A stretch of DNA of 64,000 nt from Achromobacter xylosoxidans (GTDB lineage Bacteria; Pseudomonadota; Gammaproteobacteria; Burkholderiales; Burkholderiaceae_B). A program made the position numbers and the translations under genes. The notes under the pieces are model-generated. The model worked only from the letters and a program-made list of their open reading frames with translations, had not been told where the DNA came from and made no database searches. Every line of letters begins with the position of its first letter. Position 1 is the first letter of the stretch. Below are positions 16,847 to 26,282 of this stretch, one piece after another. The stretch spans positions 4,960,001-5,024,000 of the forward strand of contig NZ_LN831029.1 in assembly GCF_001457475.1 (NCBI RefSeq), given 5' to 3'.

Positions 16847-17482
16847 ATGAAGCCTTACCTGCCTTCCCTTTGCGCCCTGCTGGGCGCCCTGCTCAGCGCG
16901 GCGAGCCTTGCCGCGCCGCCCGCGCCGCAGGCCAACAGTTGCCGCATCCAATTGGGTGGCGGCCCCACAGTGGACTACGGCAAGATCAAGCGCAGCCTGT
17001 TGCGCGCCGCCGAAGCCGCGCCGCTGCCCGCGCAGCAACGCAGCGTCACGGTGATCTGTGAACAACCGGCAACGCTCGCACTGCGCCAGTCCGGCGTCGA
17101 CGGCTCGGCCAGCACGGCGGCCGGCGGCAGGCTGGGCCTGGCGGGCGAAACGAGCCACGGCATCGGCCTGGCATCCGGCAAACCGCTGGGCGCGTTCGCG
17201 CTGCGCTGGCGCCGCGACGCCGCCAGCATCGACGGCGTGCCGGCGCGCCTGATCGTCTCGTCCGATGGCGGCGCCACTTGGCGCGAGCTGGAATCAGATG
17301 CGGTCATCGGCGCCGCCGACCTGATCGCCTGGGCGCGCGGCGAGCAACGCCGCCCGGCCAGCGGCCGCACGCTGACGGCAGGCGTGCGAATCGAAACGGC
17401 CATCGCGCCGACCTCCACGTTGTACCTGGGCCGCGAGGTCCAGCTCGACGGCTCGATAAGCCTGTCAGCCGTTTTCCCGTAG
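16847..17482 (+). CDS. DUF1120-type fimbrial subunit 4
   Basis: A 211-residue subunit, the shortest and most divergent of the four. Signal peptide ends at SLAAPP. Cys residues fall in ANSCRIQLGGG and TVICEQPA, followed by SDGGATWRELESDAV and a C-terminal SISLSAVFP strand. Because it is the last pilin before the chaperone and departs most from the others, it is the best candidate for a tip or terminator subunit; no separate lectin-type adhesin domain is visible. Confidence 0.83.
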   Translation: MKPYLPSLCALLGALLSAASLAAPPAPQANSCRIQLGGGPTVDYGKIKRSLLRAAEAAPLPAQQRSVTVICEQPATLALRQSGVDGSASTAAGGRLGLAGETSHGIGLASGKPLGAFALRWRRDAASIDGVPARLIVSSDGGATWRELESDAVIGAADLIAWARGEQRRPASGRTLTAGVRIETAIAPTSTLYLGREVQLDGSISLSAVFP

Positions 17483-17551
17483 GCCTTCTCCGGATGGCCA
17501 TTTCCCGCAGGCCGAGCCCGGCCGGCGTCAATACGTCTTCTGCTTGCTGAT

Positions 17552-18265
17552 ATGAAACCCTTCCTGACTTGCATTCCCCTGGCCTTCGCCCTGCTGGCCA
17601 ACCCCGCCGGTGCGGCCGGCGTCGTACCCGAAAGCTCGGTCCTCATCGTCGACGAAGCCACCGGCGAGGGCACCATGGTCGTGCAGAACACCGACGCCGC
17701 GGCGGTACTGCTCTACACCACCATCGAGAACATCGCCGAGGACCCCGAAGAGATGGTGGTCGTCACACCCCCGATGGCACGGCTGGAAGCCGGCCAGTCA
17801 CAACTGGTGCGCTTCATGCTGACCAAGAAGGGGCCGCTGGCCACGCAACGATTCAAGCGCGTGGCCTTCGAAGGCATCCCGTTCGCGCGTGGCGCCGACA
17901 ACCAGGTGCAGACCACCTTTCGCCAGAACATCCCCATGATCATCCAGCCCCGCGCGCTGGAAAAGCTGAAGGACCCATGGACGCGCCTGTCCAGCAGCGT
18001 GGACGGCGACAAGCTGCGCCTGTGCAATGACAGCGGTTATGTCGTGCGCCTGGCCCAGCAGGCGCGGCTGGACAGCGCCAACGTCAATCTGCCGTTGCCC
18101 AAGACCTACCTGTTGCCGGGTGAGCGCTTCGAGCTGCCGCTGGCCGGCAAGCGGGCGGCCACCGCCGGTACCGTGACGATCTGGCCCGCCACCGTCTACG
18201 GCTACGCCGCGGGCAGCTATGCCATCCCCCTGTCCAATGGCTGCAGCCAGACTCCCGCGAAATGA
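17552..18265 (+). CDS. periplasmic fimbrial chaperone
   Basis: A 237-residue Ig-fold chaperone for the DUF1120 subunits. Signal peptide (FLTCIPLAFALLANPAGA), N-terminal domain with VVPESSVLIVDEATGEGTM and QLVRFMLTKKG, an FRQNIPMIIQPRAL transition to domain 2, and CNDSGYVVRL. It differs clearly from the chaperone of the first operon, as expected for a different usher clade. Its stop overlaps the usher start (ATGA), so the two are translationally coupled. Confidence 0.9.
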   Translation: MKPFLTCIPLAFALLANPAGAAGVVPESSVLIVDEATGEGTMVVQNTDAAAVLLYTTIENIAEDPEEMVVVTPPMARLEAGQSQLVRFMLTKKGPLATQRFKRVAFEGIPFARGADNQVQTTFRQNIPMIIQPRALEKLKDPWTRLSSSVDGDKLRLCNDSGYVVRLAQQARLDSANVNLPLPKTYLLPGERFELPLAGKRAATAGTVTIWPATVYGYAAGSYAIPLSNGCSQTPAK

Positions 18266-20703
18266 ACCCGCTGGCGTACGCGGCTGCGGGCGTGGCGGCC
18301 TGCATCGGCATGACCGTCCCGGGCGCCGCGTTCGCGCAGCAGTTTGATCCCCAGACCCTGAAGCGCCTGGGCATCTCGCCCGAAGCCGCGGCCTACTTCA
18401 GCAAAGCGGCGCGTTTCCTGCCGGGTATGGCCCGTGTGCGCCTGAATGTCAATGGCATCGACCGGGGCACCATGGACGTGCGCTTCAACGACGAAGGCAC
18501 GCTGTGCTTCACGCCCGAGCTTCTGCGGCACATCGGCCTGAAGGTGCCGGACGGCACGTCGGAGGAAGGCTGCCAGGATTATCGCAAGGCCTATCCGGAA
18601 ACCGATATCACCCAACTGCCGAACCAGTCGCAGGTCGACATCGTCACGCCGCTGGCCGCCCGCGCCCCTGCCGAGGAGGCAATCCAGGGTCAATATGTTT
18701 CGGGCGGCACCGCCGCGATGATCAACTACAACCTGAGCGGCTCGCGCAGCGGCACCGGGGATTCGGGCTACCAGTATTTGCGCGCATACAGTGAGACGGG
18801 CCTGAACGTGGCCGACTGGATCCTGCGCAGCCGCCAGGACTATTACTCGCAAGGAGGCCGATCGACCTTCACCCAGGGGGATACGTATGCCCAGCACGCC
18901 GTGCCGAGCCTGCGCGCCACCTTCCAGGCAGGCCAGATCTCACCCGCGGGCTCGCTGTTCGCGGTCGGCACACTGCGCGGCGTGCAGCTTTTTCCCGAAT
19001 ATGCGTTGCGGCAGACGCAGGCGTCGGGCGTCGCCTTCAGCGGCATCGCCAGCGGTCCGAGCCGGGTGGAAGTGCGCCAGATGGGAACGCTGATCCTGAT
19101 GACGCAGGTTCCTGCCGGCGCCTACACGATCAGCGATGTACCCATCATCAGCGGCAATTCCGACCTCGACGTGCAGGTGATTTCCACCAGCGGCGAGCGG
19201 CAGCAGTTCATCGTCCCGGCGGCATCATTCGGTGCGGTGCGCAACACGACGGCCCAGGGGCTGTCGATCGCGGTGGGCCGCTACCAGGCTTATCGCGGCA
19301 GCGACAGCCAGACGCCGCTGGTAGCCACCGCCAGCAATGGCTGGAACCTGGGGCGCCACGCCAGCGTCAACGCGGGCGTGCTGGCATCGCCGTCGTACCG
19401 CGCGCTGGCCGCGACGCTTACCGCCTCGCCCGGCGAGGCCATCAATGGCTCGATCGGCATCCGTGCCTCCAGCGCGATGGCGCAGGGGCAGAAGCTCCAG
19501 GGGCAGCAGATCACGTCGACCCTGTCGATCTCGCCATGGGAAAGGCTGTCCACCAATTTTTCGGCGACCTGGCAGACGCAGGGGTACCGCGACCTGGCGC
19601 AAGTACTGCAACGCACGGATGACCCGCGCGCCGGGGCCAGGGCGAGCCAGACCTATACCGCCGGAGCCTCCTGGTTCAATGCCACGTTGGGCTCGCTGTC
19701 GGCCACCTATACGGCAAGCCGCCTGAGCGGCCTGGATGCCACCCGCCGGCGCGCCACGGTGTCGTGGAACCGCAATTTCGGGCGCACTTCGGTGACGCTG
19801 TCGGCGGCGAAAGACCTCAGCGCCGACACGCGTGCGCGCTCGGACAATCAGTATTTCCTGACCCTCAGTTTCCCGCTGGGCAGCGCCAGCGCCGGCGTGT
19901 ATGTCAGCAAGGCGGGCGATAGCAGCGCCCTTGGCGCGAGCTATTCGGACACGGTCAGCCCGCAATTCAGCTACAACCTGAGTTCCAGCGTGGCCAATCC
20001 GGGTCATGCCGTGAACTCGTCCGTGGCCATTGACGCGCTACCGCGTTATACCCACCTGAACCTGTCGGCCAACCGCGATGCACAGGGCAGCCTGTCCACG
20101 AACTGGGGAGTGCAGGGTTCCGTGGTGGCGGCTGGCGGCGCGGTGGCGTTTTCGCCATACGACGTGGGCGACACATTGGGCATCGCCAAGGTCGGCGACC
20201 TGGGCGGCGTGCAAATCCAGACGCCCGCGGGTCCGGCCTGGACGGATGCCTGGGGCCATGCCGTGATCCCAGGCCTGCCCGCCTACAGCGAAAGCTCGGT
20301 CGAGATCAACACCGCCAGCCTGCCGCGCAACGCCAACCTGCCCAACGGCATCCAGTCGGTGAAGCCGGCGCGCGGGTCGGTGCAGGTGGTTGACTTCAAC
20401 TTGCGCCAGGTCCAGCGCTATCTGTTGTCGGCGGTGTCCGAAGCCGACCGGCAGCCGTTGGCCGAACGGCTGCCGGTAATGGACGGACGCGGCAACCTGG
20501 TCACGCTGGTCGGCCGGCAGGGCCAGATCTTCCTGGATGACGCTTATGCCGCGCCTCTGCAAGTCGCGCTGAAGGAAGGCGGCCGGTGTTTTCTGGAATT
20601 CCAGCCTACGGGCAAGCCGGATCCGGATCGTCCCTACCAGGACGCGCCGGCGGTATGCCGCAAGGCAGCGCCCGCGGCGGCGGCGCGTCCGCATCCACCT
20701 TGA
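18262..20703 (+). CDS. fimbrial outer-membrane usher, DUF1120 operon
   Basis: An 813-residue usher. Signal peptide to GAAFAQ, N-terminal domain with [19 protein letters not shown] and paired Cys in LCFTPELL and EEGCQDYR, barrel and plug with [20 protein letters not shown], and a C-terminal domain with Cys in [10 protein letters not shown] and APAVCRKA. Only distantly related to the usher at 3747-6236. Its last 98 bases overlap the 3' end of a convergent chemoreceptor gene on the other strand. Confidence 0.94.
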   Translation: MNPLAYAAAGVAACIGMTVPGAAFAQQFDPQTLKRLGISPEAAAYFSKAARFLPGMARVRLNVNGIDRGTMDVRFNDEGTLCFTPELLRHIGLKVPDGTSEEGCQDYRKAYPETDITQLPNQSQVDIVTPLAARAPAEEAIQGQYVSGGTAAMINYNLSGSRSGTGDSGYQYLRAYSETGLNVADWILRSRQDYYSQGGRSTFTQGDTYAQHAVPSLRATFQAGQISPAGSLFAVGTLRGVQLFPEYALRQTQASGVAFSGIASGPSRVEVRQMGTLILMTQVPAGAYTISDVPIISGNSDLDVQVISTSGERQQFIVPAASFGAVRNTTAQGLSIAVGRYQAYRGSDSQTPLVATASNGWNLGRHASVNAGVLASPSYRALAATLTASPGEAINGSIGIRASSAMAQGQKLQGQQITSTLSISPWERLSTNFSATWQTQGYRDLAQVLQRTDDPRAGARASQTYTAGASWFNATLGSLSATYTASRLSGLDATRRRATVSWNRNFGRTSVTLSAAKDLSADTRARSDNQYFLTLSFPLGSASAGVYVSKAGDSSALGASYSDTVSPQFSYNLSSSVANPGHAVNSSVAIDALPRYTHLNLSANRDAQGSLSTNWGVQGSVVAAGGAVAFSPYDVGDTLGIAKVGDLGGVQIQTPAGPAWTDAWGHAVIPGLPAYSESSVEINTASLPRNANLPNGIQSVKPARGSVQVVDFNLRQVQRYLLSAVSEADRQPLAERLPVMDGRGNLVTLVGRQGQIFLDDAYAAPLQVALKEGGRCFLEFQPTGKPDPDRPYQDAPAVCRKAAPAAAARPHPP

Positions 20704-22249
20704 AACGCCGCACCTGCTGCGCCAGGTGACCGGCCTGCTCGCGCATGCTGGCGGCCGCGGCGGCGGCCTGTTCCACCAGGGCGGCGTTCTGCTGCGTGAC
20801 GCCGTCCATCTGCGCGATCGCCACGTTCACCTGGTCGATGCCGGTCGACTGCTCGGCCGAGGCGCTGGCGATTTCGCGCACCAGCGTTGCCGCGCGGCGC
20901 ACGCTCTGGACCACGTCGCGCATGGTGCGCCCGGCCTCGTCGGCCTGGCGCGATCCATCCTCGACGCGGCTGACGGATTCGTTGATCAGGGCATTGATTT
21001 CCTTGGCGGCCAGCGCCGAGCGCTGCGCCAGGGTGCGGACCTCTCCCGCCACCACGGCGAAGCCGCGGCCCTGCTCGCCGGCCCGGGCCGCCTCGACCGC
21101 GGCGTTGAGCGCCAGGATGTTGGTCTGGAACGCGATGCCATCGATCACGTTGGTGATATCCACGATGCGGCGCGAGCTGTCGGAAATCGCGCCCATGGTC
21201 TGCACCACGCCATCGACCACTTCGCCGCCGCGCGCCGCCACGGCCGAGGCCTGGCTGACCAGTTGCTCGGCCTGGCCGGCGTTACCGGCATTCTGGCGCA
21301 CCGTGCCGGTGAGTTCCTCCATGGAGGCCGCGGTTTCCTCCAGCGACGCCGCCTGTTCCTCCGTGCGCTGGGACAGGTCGGCGTTGCCTTGCGCGATCTG
21401 CGATGAGGCCGCGGCGATTCCCTCGCTGCCGCCGCGCACTTCGCGCACGATACCGGTCAGGCTGGCGTTCATGGCCTTGAGCGCGGCCATCAGGTCGCCG
21501 GTCTCGTCGCGCGTGGCCACCTGGATGTCGCCGGTCAGGTCGCCGGCCGCCACCCGGCGCGCCGCGTTCACGGCCTGGCCCAGCGGCCCCACGATGCCGC
21601 GCGTCATCACGGCGCCCAGCAGGATGCCTAGCACCACCCCAGCCACCGACAGCAGGATCATGACGTCCCGCATGCGCTCGTACAGATCGGAGCCCTCGCG
21701 CACCGACCGCGCGGTGGAGGCCTCTTTTTGCAGGGCCAGCTTGCTCATGACGCGGTCCAGTTGCTCGGACGACGCGATCACGTGTCGTTCGATCTCGGCC
21801 GCGCGCGGGTCTTTCTGCACCGGCGGCAACGCGGCGGCGGCGGTGAAGAAGGCGTCGGCGTCGCGTTTCCACGTCTCTTCCATTTCCTTGAAGCGGTCCA
21901 GCATCTGGCGCCCCTCGTCCGTCTGGTAGTAGGCCTGCGCGCGGTCACGCAGCTTGTCCATGTTGCGCACGGCGTTGTCGAACTGCGCGCGCGCGGCCTG
22001 GCGTTCGCGTTCGCTGGAGGCGGCCAGGTAGCTGTTGCGGGCGCGGCCCGCATAGATGAAATGGATGTTGGCTTCCTTCATGTCGGACAGGCCGCGCAGC
22101 TCGACTTCGTAAAGCCGCGTGTTCATGTCGTTGATGCTGGCCAGCCCCCAGACGCCAACGGCGCCAATGGCCCCGCCGATCATCGCCACGATCAAGAATG
22201 CGCCCGAGAGCCGGGCGCGGATGCGCAATCCAGTAAATAGCCGAAACAT
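20606..22249 (-). CDS. methyl-accepting chemotaxis protein
   Basis: A 547-residue chemoreceptor. First membrane helix about 11-35, a periplasmic four-helix-bundle (4HB_MCP) sensor about 36-190, second membrane helix about 190-212, a HAMP domain ([20 protein letters not shown]), and the signalling hairpin with [20 protein letters not shown]. The normal coiled coil ends at about VRRFKVDAD. The last 30 or so residues are Pro/Arg-rich and are encoded opposite the end of the usher gene, so they probably reflect loss of an earlier stop. Links surface sensing to CheA/CheW; ligand unknown. Confidence 0.92.
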   Translation of the reverse strand: MFRLFTGLRIRARLSGAFLIVAMIGGAIGAVGVWGLASINDMNTRLYEVELRGLSDMKEANIHFIYAGRARNSYLAASSERERQAARAQFDNAVRNMDKLRDRAQAYYQTDEGRQMLDRFKEMEETWKRDADAFFTAAAALPPVQKDPRAAEIERHVIASSEQLDRVMSKLALQKEASTARSVREGSDLYERMRDVMILLSVAGVVLGILLGAVMTRGIVGPLGQAVNAARRVAAGDLTGDIQVATRDETGDLMAALKAMNASLTGIVREVRGGSEGIAAASSQIAQGNADLSQRTEEQAASLEETAASMEELTGTVRQNAGNAGQAEQLVSQASAVAARGGEVVDGVVQTMGAISDSSRRIVDITNVIDGIAFQTNILALNAAVEAARAGEQGRGFAVVAGEVRTLAQRSALAAKEINALINESVSRVEDGSRQADEAGRTMRDVVQSVRRAATLVREIASASAEQSTGIDQVNVAIAQMDGVTQQNAALVEQAAAAAASMREQAGHLAQQVRRFKVDADAPPPRALPCGIPPARPGRDDPDPACP

Positions 22250-22643
22250 GCTTGCTTCCTATGCGGCCCCGGCCGGATGGCGCGATGGCGCCTGTTGTTG
22301 TCGCGGGGCCTGATTGATCCGGACGGGCATGGTAGGGCGACGAGAAGATGAGGGAAAACCCCAGGAATAGCGGGTTTTGCTCACTGTTCACGACGCTGGT
22401 TCAAGCAATGGCTTAAGCCCGGCATAAATCCCGCTAATAGGCCAGCGGTTCCTGGCGGAAGGGGTGGATGTCCGGCAGTCCGAGAACACGCTCGCGCGGT
22501 GCCCTTGTGGCCTCGGCTAATGCGGGGTTAATGCGCGCCGCCAAACATGGCGTGTCGCAAAAACCAAACTTGGCTTGACGGCGACGCCCCCCTTTCAAGC
22601 GCCCCTTGCCCGGGGCCAGCACAAATACGGAAACCGCCGCATC
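22250..22643. other. 394-bp divergent intergenic region
   Basis: Lies between the chemoreceptor (minus) and the SphB1-like protease (plus). No gene is seen. It contains an inverted repeat AAAACCC (22355-22361)/GGGTTTT (22372-22378) with a 10-nt loop and a locally AT-rich stretch near 22380-22440 that probably holds promoters. No confident sigma-28 or BvgA site is visible by eye. Confidence 0.45.
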
Positions 22644-25600
22644 ATGCGCACACATCGATCCCTGCCGATCGCATCCAGACTCGCCCTGTCCATCCTGACC
22701 CTGTCCATCCTGGCGGCTTGCGGAGGCGGCGGGGGAAGCCATGGAGACACGGGGGGCAGCCTGCCTGGCACGGGAAGTGGCGGCGGTGGCGGTCCTGGCG
22801 GCGCCGGGACGGTCGCGCCTCCGGTCCAGTCCGCCGATCCCGTCACGCCGCCTGATCCGGCCAAACCGGCCGATCCCGTCACGCCTCCCGGCCCCGTCAA
22901 GCCCGCCGATCCCGTCACGCCCCCCGACCCCGCCAAACCGGCCGATCCCCTCACGCCTCCCGGCCCCGTCAAGCCCGCCGATCCCGTCACGCCCCCCGAC
23001 CCCGCCAAACCGGCCGATCCCGTCACCCCCCCCGATCCCGCCACACCGGCCGATCCCGTCGCGCCCCCCGATCCGCCCCAGCCAGCCCCTGTCGTCCCCA
23101 TCAGCGACACCGGCATCCCCGGCTGGCGGCCGACCTCGCCCGTGCCCGCCCCGCCCGACGCGGCGGCCTTCGAGGGCGCGGGCGTCAACGTCGGTGTGAT
23201 CGACAACGGCTTCGACGCCGATCCGGCCACGGACCACCACAAGCTCTCGGTTGCGGGCGCGCTGCGCGAGGTCCTCGCCCCCGATGCCGCCGAGCCCGTC
23301 GACAAGGACGGCAAGATCGCCACCCATGGCGCCATCGTCAGCCGCATCATTGGCGGCAAGGTCGTGGCCGGCGACGACTTCGGCAAGGGCGTGGCCACGG
23401 GCGTCAACCTGTACCAGGCAAACCAGCGGGCCACCTTTTCGAACCTGAGCCTGCGCGGCGTGCTGTCAGCCCTGAACGCGCGCGGGGTCAAGATCGTCAA
23501 CAATTCCTGGTCCTTCGTTCCCGGCCCCGAGTACGCCCTGCCCGACGGCGACGAAACCAAGCCCGATTCGCCGACGGTCAAGGCCTTCTTCCCTGCGCTC
23601 GACGAAGCCGTGAACAGCAACGGCCAGCTGCTGGTCTGGGCCAACGGCAACGAAGCGCAACCCAATCCCTATCTGCTGGCCGCCGCGCCTCGTGTCGTGC
23701 CGACGCTGGAACGCGGCTGGCTGACGGTCACGCAGGTGCTTGCCGACGGCGATCTCGCGCCCTGGTCCAACGCCTGCGGTATCGCCGCGAAGTGGTGCAT
23801 CAGCGCGCGGTCGCCGGACGACGACAAATTGACGGGCACCTCGTTCGCCGCGCCCGTGGTCGCCGCCACGGCGGCGCTGGTATCGCAAGCCTATCCCTGG
23901 ATGGACAACAGCGCATTGCGCCAGACCCTGCTGTCGACCGCCGACGACCTGGGCGACCGTACCCGCTTCGGCTGGGGCCGGTTGAACATGGCGCGCGCGG
24001 TGCGCGGCCCCGCCCTGTTCGACACGCGCCTGACACTGGGCGGGGATTTCGTGGCGGACTTCGACGGCATGCGCTCGGAGTTCTTCAACGACATCGGCGG
24101 CGACGCCGGCCTGACCAAGGCAGGCACCGGCGCCCTGGTCCTGTGGGGCCAGAACCGCTATACCGGCACCACGACCATCACCCGCGGCACGGTCGAACTG
24201 TACGGCAGCGTGGCCGGGGACATCTCGATCCAGGCCGATGGCGTCCTGAGCGCCGACGGCGGCGTGGCGGGACGCTCGGTGCACAACCGCGGCACGCTGG
24301 TGGCCAAGGGCAACGGCCTGCACATCCAGGGCAGCTACTTCGCGTTTCGCCCCGAGGCCAGGCTGGCGACCCAGCTTGGCACGACCCTGACGGTCGATGG
24401 CCTGGCCTCGCCGGGCAATTCCGCGCTGGAAATCACCAAGCCCGACGACGCCTATGTGGTCAAGTCGCGCGAGACGGTTCTCAAGGCCTTCGCGGTGGTC
24501 GGCCGCTTCGGCACGGTCAGCGCCGGACCGAGCCTGCTGTACACGGTCAGCCCCGACTACTCGACCGCCGACCAGATCGACCTGGACGTGGCGCGCAGCA
24601 ACGTCGCTACCGTGGCGCATGACTTGTACGGCGGCCAGGCCGGCAGGCTGGGCGCCGCGCAGGCGATCGAGACCGCCTTCGAGGCAGCCGACGCCAAGGT
24701 CCTGGGCGCAGACAGCAACGTCAGCGACGCCTTCATCCAGCGCGCGGCGCGGCTGCAGAGCGTCGACAGCGCCGCGCAACTGGCGGCGGCGCTCGACAGC
24801 GTCAGCGGGCAGATCCATGCCTCGTCGCAGGCGCTCGGCTTCCAGCAGTCACAGGCCGTGAACCGCGCGCTGTCGAACCGCGTCGACCAGCTGGCGCTCG
24901 CAGGCGCGCGCAGCGGCGTGTGGATGCAGATGATGGGCGGCGCCGGCAAGTTGAAGCAGTCCGGTTTCGCCGGCGCGGATACGCGCCTGTATGGCGGCCA
25001 GCTGGGCGTTGACCATCGCGTCACGGACGACGGCATTCTCGGTCTTTCCCTGACGTGGTCCGACGCCAAGGCCGATTTCGACCATTATGGCGGCCAGTCC
25101 AGGAGCCAGGGAACCGGGCTGTCGCTGTATGGCCGCTACGGGGCCGAGACCGGCCCGTACGTATCGGCGCGCGCCGGCCACGAATGGCGCCATGCGGACG
25201 TCAAGCGCGACATCCTGGCCGGCGGCGCCGAACGCGTCGCCAGCGGCCGTAACGACCGCGTCACCGCCCTTTACGCCGAGATCGGCCACGCCTTCGCGTT
25301 CGACAGCGGCCGCGTGACGCCTTTCGTCGGCGTGTCCTACGACCATCTGGCGCGCGGCGCGATCGACGAAGATGGCAGCGCCTTCGCCCTGCAGGCTCGA
25401 AAGAAGTCGTACGACCAGGGGGCCGGCCAGTTGGGCCTGCGATTGCAATCCTCGCCGCTCGACTGGGCCGGGGGCAGCACCACCCTTAGCGCCTATGGCG
25501 CGTATCGCTACGGCAACCCGACCCGCCTGGACTTCACGGCCGCCTTCGCCGGCGCTCCGGACGCGAGCTTCGAGGTCCAGGGCATCGGCCTGCCGCGCCA

Positions 25601-25739
25601 TACCGGCTGGCTGGGCCTGGGCGCCAGCTCGCAGCTGGCGGATGACGTCTCGTGGTACGCCAGCTACGACGCGCAGTTCGGCCCCGGAGGGCTGACCAAC
25701 AACGTGTTCGCGGCGGGGCTGCGGTACCGCTTCCAGTGA
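22644..25739 (+). CDS. SphB1-like subtilisin autotransporter lipoprotein
   Basis: A 1031-residue type V autotransporter. It has a lipoprotein signal with lipobox LAAC (Cys26), then a Gly-rich tract and seven 12-residue Pro-rich repeats (about 63-146). The S8 protease has catalytic D187 (GVIDNGFDAD), H228 (ATHGAIVS) and S400 (GTSFAAPVV). A passenger repeat (GTGALVLWGQNRYTGTTTI) and a C-terminal 12-strand barrel ending LRYRFQ follow. This order and length match SphB1 of Bordetella pertussis, which releases filamentous haemagglutinin. No fhaB-type substrate lies in this window. Start at 22644 chosen because the lipoprotein signal begins there; an earlier in-frame start at 22575 is rejected. Confidence 0.92.
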   Translation: MRTHRSLPIASRLALSILTLSILAACGGGGGSHGDTGGSLPGTGSGGGGGPGGAGTVAPPVQSADPVTPPDPAKPADPVTPPGPVKPADPVTPPDPAKPADPLTPPGPVKPADPVTPPDPAKPADPVTPPDPATPADPVAPPDPPQPAPVVPISDTGIPGWRPTSPVPAPPDAAAFEGAGVNVGVIDNGFDADPATDHHKLSVAGALREVLAPDAAEPVDKDGKIATHGAIVSRIIGGKVVAGDDFGKGVATGVNLYQANQRATFSNLSLRGVLSALNARGVKIVNNSWSFVPGPEYALPDGDETKPDSPTVKAFFPALDEAVNSNGQLLVWANGNEAQPNPYLLAAAPRVVPTLERGWLTVTQVLADGDLAPWSNACGIAAKWCISARSPDDDKLTGTSFAAPVVAATAALVSQAYPWMDNSALRQTLLSTADDLGDRTRFGWGRLNMARAVRGPALFDTRLTLGGDFVADFDGMRSEFFNDIGGDAGLTKAGTGALVLWGQNRYTGTTTITRGTVELYGSVAGDISIQADGVLSADGGVAGRSVHNRGTLVAKGNGLHIQGSYFAFRPEARLATQLGTTLTVDGLASPGNSALEITKPDDAYVVKSRETVLKAFAVVGRFGTVSAGPSLLYTVSPDYSTADQIDLDVARSNVATVAHDLYGGQAGRLGAAQAIETAFEAADAKVLGADSNVSDAFIQRAARLQSVDSAAQLAAALDSVSGQIHASSQALGFQQSQAVNRALSNRVDQLALAGARSGVWMQMMGGAGKLKQSGFAGADTRLYGGQLGVDHRVTDDGILGLSLTWSDAKADFDHYGGQSRSQGTGLSLYGRYGAETGPYVSARAGHEWRHADVKRDILAGGAERVASGRNDRVTALYAEIGHAFAFDSGRVTPFVGVSYDHLARGAIDEDGSAFALQARKKSYDQGAGQLGLRLQSSPLDWAGGSTTLSAYGAYRYGNPTRLDFTAAFAGAPDASFEVQGIGLPRHTGWLGLGASSQLADDVSWYASYDAQFGPGGLTNNVFAAGLRYRFQ
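22830..23081 (+). repeat. 36-bp tandem repeat, seven units, in protease gene
   Basis: Seven 36-bp units encode variants of PADPVTPPDPAK and PADPVTPPGPVK. The two types alternate, so the DNA also repeats at 72 bp; 22882-22953 and 22954-23025 are nearly identical. All units are multiples of three, so copy-number change would lengthen or shorten the linker without breaking the frame. Confidence 0.88.
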
Positions 25740-25883
25740 CGGCCCGCGGGCCTCATGCGTCGCGAAGCGCAGGCCGTCGCCGCACCGACAAGCCCGAAAA
25801 GTGCGAAACTTGGCGGAACGGGGCCGGACCGGCAATGGCGCGGCCGGCCTGGCCCCTCAGCCCCGGGGGAAACCAGGACCACC

Positions 25884-26282
25884 ATGACAACGAACTACAC
25901 GGCGACCTTCATCACGGCGTCCCCCGACAGCACCGCCACGGCCGGCACGATGCCGGCCAAGGCCAACTCCATCGCCCAGCTCCAGCACGCCTTGCTGACG
26001 CGGCACCCGTACCACTACACCAGCGATGATCTGCTGTTCGAGGTATACGCCATTCGCAACGGCATCGCGCCCCGGGACCGCAAGCCGGCACGCGAAGCGT
26101 TTTTCGCCAGGCCACAGGCCTGCCTGCGCGCCTCGCCCCTGGTCAAGCAATTCGGCTGGGGCATCCATCACGACGCCGAGTCGAAAGTGGCCATCCATGG
26201 CGTCGACAGCGAGACATATCGCGAACTCATTGCGCGCGCGGACCTGAAGATCGTGGCGGGGATGCGCAGTCGCCGGGCGTGA
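25884..26282 (+). CDS. DUF6157 family protein
   Basis: A 132-residue cytoplasmic protein that fits the DUF6157 family, of unknown function. The N-terminus reads MTTNYTATFITASPDSTA. A central HPYHYTSDDLLFEVYAIRN and a C-terminal FGWGIHHDAESKVAIHGVDS are characteristic. AGGA precedes the ATG; an earlier ATG at 25755 gives a low-complexity extension and is rejected. The 144-bp gap before it begins with the 12-bp palindrome GGCCCGCGGGCC (25741-25752), a possible terminator for the protease gene. Its last 56 bases overlap the 3' end of the convergent PepSY gene. Confidence 0.78.
   Translation: MTTNYTATFITASPDSTATAGTMPAKANSIAQLQHALLTRHPYHYTSDDLLFEVYAIRNGIAPRDRKPAREAFFARPQACLRASPLVKQFGWGIHHDAESKVAIHGVDSETYRELIARADLKIVAGMRSRRA

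Noticed and set aside
22830..23081. Regular repeats resembling a CRISPR array
   Set aside because: Units are contiguous without spacers and encode a Pro-rich peptide in frame with the protease.
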